The notes under the pieces: model-generated
Told to the model about the DNA's origin: nothing
The model's input: only the letters and a program-made list of their open reading frames with translations
Databases searched by the model: none
In this document: positions 43,768-50,728 of the stretch, piece after piece
Numbering within the stretch: the stretch's first letter is position 1
Layout: the number at the start of each line of letters is the position of its first letter
Program-made: the position numbers and the translations under genes
DNA from: Bacteroidota bacterium
GTDB lineage: Bacteria; Bacteroidota; Bacteroidia; Chitinophagales; Chitinophagaceae
Assembly (NCBI GenBank): GCA_023418315.1
Contig: JAEZZY010000040.1
Location: 115,362-179,361 of the forward strand
Direction of reading: 5' to 3'
DNA length: 64,000 nt

Positions 43768-44394
43768 ATGCTATTGGATAAAGAACGATTAAAACAGCGG
43801 TTGCAAGAAGTGCTGCCCGGGCAAGTTGCACATGATAAAATGATGTCGCGCGTACGTCCTATGCCGGATAAGCTACCTATGGATGCCAAGCCCAGCGCCG
43901 TATTGGTGTTGCTTTTCCCTATAGCGAGTGTGTGGCATGTGCTTTATATCCAGCGGGCAAAAGATGGTCATGCACACAGCGGACAAATCAGTTTTCCCGG
44001 AGGCAAACAAGAGCCGGATGATGCCGACCTAAAAGCTACTGCGCTACGCGAAGCACAAGAAGAAATAGGACTTATGAGCAGTGAGGTGGAGGTGATCGGT
44101 CAATTGACTTCACTTTATATTCCGGTCAGCAATTTCAATGTATATCCGTTTGTGGCGCTGGCAGCGGCACGCCCCGAATATCAGTTGCAGAAAAAAGAAG
44201 TAGCGCGTGTGTTTGAAATCCCTATACAAGACCTGATGAGCGATGCACTGAAAAAAAATGTGCAGGTAACATCTCCTGCCGACAAAACCTTTATCCGTAA
44301 CGTGCCGGCCTATCAGCTTCCCGAAGATGCGATTTTGTGGGGCGCTACGGCAATGATTACGGCAGAGCTGGAAATGATTTTATCGGATTTGTAA
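43768..44394 (+). CDS. NUDIX hydrolase, CoA pyrophosphatase type
   Basis: The 208-residue protein carries a Nudix box at about residues 80-102 (G-x5-E-x7-REAQEEIGL), preceded by HSGQISFPGG. The SGQISFPGGK string with a downstream REA-QEEIGL is typical of the NudL/YeaB group, which cleaves CoA and related compounds. A phosphohydrolase acting on other nucleotides is possible. It reads alone between a divergent regulator and a convergent pseudouridine synthase gene. Confidence 0.88.
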   Translation: MLLDKERLKQRLQEVLPGQVAHDKMMSRVRPMPDKLPMDAKPSAVLVLLFPIASVWHVLYIQRAKDGHAHSGQISFPGGKQEPDDADLKATALREAQEEIGLMSSEVEVIGQLTSLYIPVSNFNVYPFVALAAARPEYQLQKKEVARVFEIPIQDLMSDALKKNVQVTSPADKTFIRNVPAYQLPEDAILWGATAMITAELEMILSDL

Positions 44395-44444
44395 CGTCCG
44401 GAAGCGCTATAAATGTTTCCACCGAAAGCCATAGCCTTACGCAC

Positions 44445-45029
44445 TTATAGAAACAGATTTTGTAGTTCTTGCCTATACAGCTCCCGCACTTCTCCGCTCT
44501 TCATTCCCAGCACATTTATCTTCCCTATGCTATAGCGCACCAGCCGCAATGTAGGGAAACCTACGGCTGCCGTCATTCGGCGCACTTGCCGGTTCTTGCC
44601 TTCTGTGAGTGTGAGCGCTATCCATGAGGTAGGGATGTTTTTTCGATAGCGAATAGGTGGATGGCGGTCGGGAAGTGGCGGTTCGGGAACAAGACGTTTG
44701 GCAATAGCGGGAGCGGTTGGATGCAGCTTTCCATTGATGGAAATCGTTACGCCTTTTTCCAGTTGTTGCAGGGCATCGTCCGTAATGTTTCCTTCCACTT
44801 GCACATAGTAGGTGCGTGCATGACGATGATGCGGATGAAGCAACCGATGTGTAAGTGTGGTATCATTGGTAAGCAACAACAAGCCTTCGCTATCATAATC
44901 CAATCGCCCTACGGGATACACATTTTTTTCTACCGAAAGGAAATAATCGGCCAATGTTTTTTTATCGCCTTTTTTTGAAAATTGCGAAAGCACTTCATAG
45001 GGTTTATAAAAAATAAAATAACGGAGCAT
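44445..45029 (-). CDS. RluE/RsuA-family pseudouridine synthase
   Basis: The 194-residue protein shows the RsuA-family core: FIFYKPYEVLSQF, the catalytic GRLDYDSEGLLLLTND with its Asp, THRLLHPHHRHARTYYVQVEG, and the C-terminal LTEGKNRQVRRMTAAVGFPTLRLVRYSIG. There is no S4 domain, which matches RluE (modifies a 23S rRNA uridine) better than RsuA. I place the start at the ATG at 45029; an ATG at 45074 adds 15 residues not typical of the family. Conserved enzyme with no visible operon partner. Confidence 0.85.
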   Translation of the reverse strand: MLRYFIFYKPYEVLSQFSKKGDKKTLADYFLSVEKNVYPVGRLDYDSEGLLLLTNDTTLTHRLLHPHHRHARTYYVQVEGNITDDALQQLEKGVTISINGKLHPTAPAIAKRLVPEPPLPDRHPPIRYRKNIPTSWIALTLTEGKNRQVRRMTAAVGFPTLRLVRYSIGKINVLGMKSGEVRELYRQELQNLFL

Positions 45030-45079
45030 AGAAAATGATGGTTGTCTGAAAGCCTTGCCTATAGCCTGTTTCAAAGGAA

Positions 45080-45117
45080 TAAAAAAAGTCCGGTCAGTGT
45101 TGTGATGCTGCCGGACT
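45080..45117 (-). terminator. intrinsic terminator of the batB-batC genes
   Basis: AGTCCGG/CCGGACT (45087-45093 and 45111-45117) forms a 7-bp stem with a 17-base loop; on the minus strand it is followed by seven T. It lies about 135 bases past the batC stop. Confidence 0.85.
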
Positions 45118-45252
45118 CTTATAAGGATGGGTTAGTAAGTACAATCCTATCACAATATTAAAAAAGATTTCCGCTACTAAAAAAAATATTTAGAAAATTT
45201 TTTTGTTTGTTGATAAGATGTGAATTGTCAGGAGTTCATTTTGGAAACTGCA

Positions 45253-46008
45253 TTACCAGTCTTTCTCCATTTTCACTTTTATCGCTTTCCCTTTTTCTTT
45301 CTTGTCGTGCAGTTTTTTTTCTTCTTGTGCTAAGGCGTTTAGTAATTGTTCGGCTTGCTTTTCACTCAGCTTGCTGGGTTGCGGTTGGGGCTTTTGATCC
45401 TGTTCGTTTTTATTGTCCTTAGGCTCGTTGGGATTTTCCTGTTGGTCTTTGTTTTGTTGGTCTTGATTCTTGTCTTGCTCTTGTTTGTTTTGCTGGTCTT
45501 GATTCTTGTCTTGCTTATCGTCTTTGTTCTGATTTTGATTTTTTTGATCTTGATTTTTCTCGTTGTTTTTGCCACCACCGTCCTGGTTTTTTTTCAACAT
45601 AGAAAGTGCATAGCTCAGGTTATACTTGGCATCTTCATCCTGCGGATTTTTGCGTAGTGCTTTTTTATACGCTTCTATAGCTTCCTGCCATTTTTGTTCG
45701 CTCATGTAGGTATTGCCTACGTTATAATCGGAGGAGGATTTTATTTTCGGATCTTTTGCTTTTGCTGCAAGTGCATCATAAGCTTTTCGAGAAGCGTCAT
45801 AATTTTTTTCCTGGTATAGCGCATTGCCGAGGTTGAAGATGCCGGGCAGGTAATTCGGGTTTTTTTTCAGTGCATCTTGATAGTGATTGGCTGCTTCTTT
45901 ATACTTTTTCTGCTCATACAATTTATTTCCTTCACGCACTTGTTTCTGTTGCGCATAGCTTGCTGCTGCACTCAGAAATAAAATTATTGTCAGTAAGATT
46001 TGCCTCAT
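45253..46008 (-). CDS. batC: BatC-like TPR protein with N/Q/K-rich tail
   Basis: The 251-residue protein has a signal peptide (ILLTIILFLSAAASYAQ), three TPR-like units (GNKLYEQKKYKEAANHYQDAL, FNLGNALYQEKNYDASRKAY, YNVGNTYMSEQKWQEAIEAYKKAL) and then about 80 residues of low-complexity N/Q/K/D sequence before a short helical end. This layout fits BatC of the Bacteroides aerotolerance (Bat) operon, a protein of uncertain role thought to act in the periplasm with the VWA proteins. Its ATG overlaps the batB stop by four bases. Confidence 0.82.
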   Translation of the reverse strand: MRQILLTIILFLSAAASYAQQKQVREGNKLYEQKKYKEAANHYQDALKKNPNYLPGIFNLGNALYQEKNYDASRKAYDALAAKAKDPKIKSSSDYNVGNTYMSEQKWQEAIEAYKKALRKNPQDEDAKYNLSYALSMLKKNQDGGGKNNEKNQDQKNQNQNKDDKQDKNQDQQNKQEQDKNQDQQNKDQQENPNEPKDNKNEQDQKPQPQPSKLSEKQAEQLLNALAQEEKKLHDKKEKGKAIKVKMEKDW

Positions 46009-47018
46009 GATTGTACGGTTTTAGGTTTTTTAAATTTTGCTCCGGGCAAGAGCCATTCTACCGCCAACAATAAAAACGCTGCTGCAAGAAAGTATTGGAA
46101 ATAACTCGCGTAGCTGTTGAAGCTTACCGCACCGAGATTTTTTTGTTCCATGTTGCCTATCTCTTCTACCAATCGCGAAGCCACGGCATCGCTGTTGCGC
46201 AGCAAGCTATATGTACCGTTGCCCGCGGCGGCTATGTTGCGCAGTTCGTCTTCATTCAGCCGGCTCACTACGGGTTGTCCTTCCTCATTTATCTTCACGG
46301 ATTTTGTAGCAGCGTCAAACAGCGTAGCGCCTTCGGGCGAGCCAATGCCTACGGTGTGAATCACTACGCCAGCATCCCGCGCTTCGTTTGCTTTTGCCAA
46401 TGCAGTTTCGTCATGGTCTTCTCCATCGGAGATAAGGATGAGTGATTTGTATTTTTTTTCTTTTTGTGAAAAAGATTGTGTGGCCCGGTCTATGGCTTCG
46501 CCTATGACGGTTCCCTGTGTAGGTATCATGCCGGGGCTTACGTTTTGCAGCATCATTTTCATAGCGCCATAGTCTATAGTAAGGGGTACTTGCAGATACG
46601 CTTTTCCTGCAAATACCACCAAGCCTACGCGGTCGTTTTTCATCTTGTCCAGCATAGCGTTGATGAGCTGCTTGGCGCGGGTGAGCCTGTCCGGTTGAAT
46701 GTCTTTTGCCAGCATGCTTTTGCTTACATCCAGCGCGATCATCACGTCCAGACCTTTACGTTGTGTTTGTTTCGTGCCGCTGCCTTTTTGCAAATTTGCC
46801 CAGCCGATTATCAGCAAGCCAAAGGCGAGCAACAGCAAGATAAACTTCAGCGTCATACGCCCCGGAATGAAGCCCAGCAATTGTGCATGCACGAGTGAGC
46901 TGTCGCCCAGGGTTTTCAATTTTTTGCTGCGCCATAGTATAAGGCTTGCAAACAACAGCACAAACAGGCCTAAGGCGATGAGGTAATATAAATGTTCGGT
47001 ATGTTGAAAACGGTACAT
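46005..47018 (-). CDS. batB: BatB-like VWA domain membrane protein
   Basis: The 337-residue protein has two N-terminal membrane helices (HLYYLIALGLFVLLFASLILW, FILLLLAFGLLIIGWANL), a VWA domain with an intact MIDAS (DVSKS at residues 98-102, later T and ISDGEDHD), and a C-terminal helix (YFQYFLAAAFLLLAVEWLL). This is the BatB/BatA type of the aerotolerance operon. In many Bacteroidota batA, batB, batC and batD lie together; here only batB and batC are seen and the upstream side is a divergent sucB gene. Translationally coupled with batC. Confidence 0.87.
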   Translation of the reverse strand: MYRFQHTEHLYYLIALGLFVLLFASLILWRSKKLKTLGDSSLVHAQLLGFIPGRMTLKFILLLLAFGLLIIGWANLQKGSGTKQTQRKGLDVMIALDVSKSMLAKDIQPDRLTRAKQLINAMLDKMKNDRVGLVVFAGKAYLQVPLTIDYGAMKMMLQNVSPGMIPTQGTVIGEAIDRATQSFSQKEKKYKSLILISDGEDHDETALAKANEARDAGVVIHTVGIGSPEGATLFDAATKSVKINEEGQPVVSRLNEDELRNIAAAGNGTYSLLRNSDAVASRLVEEIGNMEQKNLGAVSFNSYASYFQYFLAAAFLLLAVEWLLPGAKFKKPKTVQS

Positions 47019-47300
47019 TATTCGGTAACGATTAGTTTTCTTTCAAAAGGAGCAAGCCATGCAGGATGCACAAGCGCTTAAACCACGACAAATTTAATTT
47101 CTACCGCCGCATCGGGTAGTTATGGAAATCGCATTTTTATATTTTTTAACAGGCGGTTTTTTCTTTCGGTTGCGGGATGCTGTTTTAGAGGACAACGAGT
47201 GCCGGAATAAATGGCTGCTTTTTATTTACAAGGCAATTTTGATTAATACCACCACCTTTCCTAATTTAGCAGCCCGCAAATCTCATATATTTCTGTACAG

Positions 47301-48527
47301 ATGATCGAAATAAAAGTTCCTACCGTAGGTGAAAGTATCAGTGAGGTAACACTTGTAAAATGGCTGAAAAATGACGGCGACTATGTAGAGCGTGACGAAT
47401 TGCTCTGCGAGCTGGAAAGCGAAAAAGCCACGTTTGAACTCAATGCAGAACAAGCAGGCGTTTTGCACACCGTAGCCAAAGAAGGCGATACGCTGAATAT
47501 AGGTGATATAGCCTGTAAGATAGACGAAGCAGCCGCCAAGCCCGCCGGAAGCGCAGCCCCCAAAGAAGAAAAAGCCGAAACGAAAATAGAAGAAAAGAAG
47601 GCAGAAAAGAAAACAGAAGCGCCCAAAGCGGAAGTAGTCGGCGATGTGAAAGCAACGCCAGTAGCCAAAGCCGTAATGGCAGATAAGCAAGTGAAGCCCT
47701 CCGAAGTAAAAGGAACAGGAGCACAGGGAAGAATCTTGAAAAATGATGTGCTGGAAGCCTTGAACCATCCGGGTATCAAAGGCGGCGCCGTTTCCTTCTC
47801 CCGCGAAGAAAAACGGGAAAAAATGAGCAATCTCCGCAAAACGGTTGCCCGCCGCCTGGTGGAAGCCAAGAACACTACGGCAATGCTCACCACCTTCAAT
47901 GAAGTGGACATGACGCGCATCATGGAGATCCGGGCAAAACAAAAAGATAAATTCAAAGAACTACATGGCGTGAACCTCGGCTTTATGTCGTTTTTTACCA
48001 AAGCGGTGTGTATAGCCCTGGGCGAATGGAAAGCCGTAAATGCCTATATAGACGGTGAAGAAATTGTTTACCATAATTATTCCGATATTTCCATAGCCGT
48101 ATCCGCGCCGAAAGGCTTGGTAGTGCCTGTGATTCGCAATGCCGAAAGCCTAAGCATGGCAGAGATAGAAAAGAAAATAGTGGAGCTGGCCACTAAAGCC
48201 CGCGACAATAAATTAACTATGGAAGAAATGACCGGCGGCACCTTCACCATTACCAACGGCGGTATATTCGGCTCTTTAATGTCCACTCCTATCATCAACA
48301 TTCCCCAATCCGCCATCCTCGGTATGCACAAGATACAGGAGCGCCCGATGGTCATAGATGGGAAAATAGAAGCCCGCCCTATGATGTACCTGGCGCTTAG
48401 CTACGACCACCGCATCATTGACGGTCGGGAAAGTGTGGGATTCCTGGTACGGGTAAAAGAATTGCTGGAACATCCCGAATTGCTGCTGATCGGAAAAGAC
48501 CCGGTGCAGGCATTGCTGGGATTATAA
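47301..48527 (+). CDS. sucB: dihydrolipoyllysine succinyltransferase (E2 of 2-oxoglutarate dehydrogenase)
   Basis: The 408-residue protein has one lipoyl domain with K42 in ELESEKATFEL, a KA-rich linker, a small subunit-binding domain (ATPVAKAVMADKQVKPSEVKGTGAQGRILKNDV), and the catalytic domain with LSYDHRIIDG (H370, D374) at the C-terminus. The EVNMTRIMEIR-like and KAVCIALGEWKAVNAYI blocks indicate the succinyl (SucB) rather than acetyl type. It moves the succinyl group in the TCA cycle. The E1 (sucA) gene is not adjacent. It has its own terminator. Confidence 0.92.
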   Translation: MIEIKVPTVGESISEVTLVKWLKNDGDYVERDELLCELESEKATFELNAEQAGVLHTVAKEGDTLNIGDIACKIDEAAAKPAGSAAPKEEKAETKIEEKKAEKKTEAPKAEVVGDVKATPVAKAVMADKQVKPSEVKGTGAQGRILKNDVLEALNHPGIKGGAVSFSREEKREKMSNLRKTVARRLVEAKNTTAMLTTFNEVDMTRIMEIRAKQKDKFKELHGVNLGFMSFFTKAVCIALGEWKAVNAYIDGEEIVYHNYSDISIAVSAPKGLVVPVIRNAESLSMAEIEKKIVELATKARDNKLTMEEMTGGTFTITNGGIFGSLMSTPIINIPQSAILGMHKIQERPMVIDGKIEARPMMYLALSYDHRIIDGRESVGFLVRVKELLEHPELLLIGKDPVQALLGL

Positions 48528-48549
48528 CGGCTCTCTATAAAAACACTAC

Positions 48550-48590
48550 AAACCCCGAAAATGTGCTGCATGTTCGGGGTTTTGTTTTTT
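48550..48590 (+). terminator. intrinsic terminator of sucB
   Basis: AAACCCCGAA/TTCGGGGTTT forms a 10-bp stem followed by TTGTTTTTT, 22 bases past the sucB stop. It isolates sucB from the accessory block that begins just beyond it. Confidence 0.9.
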
Positions 48591-48609
48591 AACAGGTTAT
48601 AATAGGACA

Positions 48610-50511
48610 TCAAAACACCAACTTCACATCTTCTTTAAATTGTTGTAAAGTAGTATTGATGGTTGCCGTCCAACCGTCAATAAATACCTTGCCGTTTTTT
48701 ATGACCTTGGCAAAATCATCGCTGTTTACTTTGTTGCTGTTGGTGATGTAATAATGCCTGCCTATTTTGTAAATGCAATTTTCTACTACCGTTTCGGGAA
48801 CTTGCGTTGGCTCATCTAAACCAACGGTAAAAATCATATTGTAAATGCGTGAAAGTGCATCATCGTTTATTTTTGGAAAGATAATTTGACCGTCTTGCAC
48901 ATCTAATTTCGGAGCGTTTACGCTATCAAACACTTTAAAACCAATGTCTGAACCTTCATTTTTAGGATTATTTTGATTTCCCTGAATATCCGCAAATAAA
49001 TCATTAGAATCAGGTAAATCGCGGTTAAGACTATTTTTAATTTTTTCTCCTGCTCTGCGTAAACGTTCTATGGTTATGCTACTAATTACAGGCTCCAAAC
49101 CATTTTCTATACAAAATTTATAGGCTTCTTTTTTCTTGTCGATTGGCTCATCTATTTGGCACAAAATAAACTTTCTGTTACCGCCATCTTCTGCGTTGAG
49201 TTGCATTACGGCGTGTCCTGTTGTGCCTGAACCTGCGAAGAAATCGAGGATGATTGAGTTTTTATCTGTCACAAGTTTTGCTAAAAACCTTATTAAATCA
49301 ATCGGTTTAGGTGTGTCAAATGTATTGGCATTTAATAACCGTTTAATTTGTTCTTTTGCTAATTGAGTTGAACCGACATTGTCATTAAAAACAAGAGAGT
49401 TTGCAACTATTCCTTGTTTAACTTCCGATAGGAATTTCTTTAGACGAGGGACATTTTTTCCGTCTTTACCAAACCATAGTCTGTTGTCCTCATATGCTTT
49501 TATCAAACTATCTTTACTCAGCCTTGGATAAGTTCCTTCTGTTGGTTTCCAATATACACCATTATCAAAAGTATATTCGTAAATTGATGAACCACTTTTT
49601 GCAGTTAATGCAACACTTGTCCAATTACCACGATGGTCGTTATCGGGGTTTGAATATCTTGCATTTGCTTCTTCTGTTCTTTCTAACAAATTAAAGGTTT
49701 CCCTTTGCTCTGTTTTTCTATATGCTAAAATATATTCGTGATTTGTTGAAGTAAATTTTGCATCATTCTGAACAACCTTTTTCTTTTCCCAAATAAATTG
49801 ATTTACAAAATTCTCCTCTCCAAAAATCTCATCGCAAAGCAGTTTCAAATTGGCTTGTTCGTTGTCGTCAATGCTAATAAAAATTACTCCGTCTTTGCTC
49901 AATAAATCTCTTGCCAATAAAAGGCGTGGATACATAAACGCCAGCCAACCGTTGTGGCTCTTTTTTGTTTTAAAACTAAAATCCATTCGGGCAAAATCGT
50001 CTTCGCTTAGGTTTGCCAAACCCAACACTTCGGTTTCTTCTTTGTCGAACTTGTCGGGATATACAAACTCATCACTTGTGGTGTTGTAAGGCGGGTCAAT
50101 GTAGATGCACTTTATTTTATTGGTGTAATAGTTTTTGAGAATTTTCAGACTATCCAAATTATCACCTTTCAATACTAAGTTTTGTGTAGTGTCAATGTCT
50201 TTGCTCAACGAACTATTTAATTTTAACTCCTTTTCAGTTTTCTGTGCATATTTGGCTTTTGCAAAGTTTCTGCCTACAAAATTCAAACCGTAACCGTTTA
50301 CTTTTTCATCAAAGGGTAAAGTCAAAAGTGTCTGAACTATGATTTTTGTGATTTGTGGATTACCATGATTTTGCAAGTTTTCTAAATCATCAAGGTTATT
50401 ATTACGGATATAATCCTGCAAATCACGGAGACTGTTGAATTGTGGTAAATCGGTGTCCTCTGTACTAACAAGGGTAAATCCCGCGTTTGTAAATTCTTCT
50501 CTTTGTGTCAT
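48610..50511 (-). CDS. type III restriction-modification DNA methyltransferase (Mod)
   Basis: The protein (633 residues from the ATG at 50511) has the beta-class adenine-N6 methyltransferase order: DPPYNTTSDEFVYPDKFD (motif IV) in the N-terminal half and the SAM-binding DFFAGSGTTGHAVM (motif I) in the C-terminal half, with a variable target-recognition region between. The IKIxxIDPPYN opening KNYYTNKIKCIYIDPPYN is typical of type III Mod. The frame is open up to a TTG at 50568 inside a palindrome, with a GTG at 50535 as another option. It follows res, the reverse of the common mod-res order, so the pair may be regulated unusually. Confidence 0.9.
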   Translation of the reverse strand: MTQREEFTNAGFTLVSTEDTDLPQFNSLRDLQDYIRNNNLDDLENLQNHGNPQITKIIVQTLLTLPFDEKVNGYGLNFVGRNFAKAKYAQKTEKELKLNSSLSKDIDTTQNLVLKGDNLDSLKILKNYYTNKIKCIYIDPPYNTTSDEFVYPDKFDKEETEVLGLANLSEDDFARMDFSFKTKKSHNGWLAFMYPRLLLARDLLSKDGVIFISIDDNEQANLKLLCDEIFGEENFVNQFIWEKKKVVQNDAKFTSTNHEYILAYRKTEQRETFNLLERTEEANARYSNPDNDHRGNWTSVALTAKSGSSIYEYTFDNGVYWKPTEGTYPRLSKDSLIKAYEDNRLWFGKDGKNVPRLKKFLSEVKQGIVANSLVFNDNVGSTQLAKEQIKRLLNANTFDTPKPIDLIRFLAKLVTDKNSIILDFFAGSGTTGHAVMQLNAEDGGNRKFILCQIDEPIDKKKEAYKFCIENGLEPVISSITIERLRRAGEKIKNSLNRDLPDSNDLFADIQGNQNNPKNEGSDIGFKVFDSVNAPKLDVQDGQIIFPKINDDALSRIYNMIFTVGLDEPTQVPETVVENCIYKIGRHYYITNSNKVNSDDFAKVIKNGKVFIDGWTATINTTLQQFKEDVKLVF

Positions 50512-50560
50512 TGTATCTATAATTTTTTTTGCCACTAAGGCATTTTTTCGTTTTGTAAAT

Positions 50561-50682
50561 AATCCCAAAGGGATTGAATGTTTATAGAAATATTTTTGTT
50601 CCGTTCTATACGACCCCTAACGGGTCGCACAATAATTATCGTCATTCATTTATTCTATAAACGTTTAACCCTTTCAGGGTCA
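50561..50682. repeat. palindrome-rich element between res and mod
   Basis: The 160-bp gap holds three short palindromes, AATCCCAAAGGGATT (50561-50575), CGACCCCTAACGGGTCG (50611-50627) and ACCCTTTCAGGGT (50668-50680), and an inverted pair GTTTATAGAA (50580-50589) and TTCTATAAAC (50653-50662) that encloses the middle one. The nested arrangement looks like a small REP/MITE-like element or a structured intercistronic RNA. Its left end runs into the potential N-terminus of mod. Confidence 0.65.
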
Positions 50683-50728
50683 TTTTTTCAAATCTTAAAA
50701 TCATAGTCTGTCATAAAAATCAAACAAA

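Noticed and set aside
45370..45590. Repetitive DNA in batC as a possible array
   Set aside because: The repeats encode the N/Q/K-rich protein tail in frame; there is no independent repeat structure.
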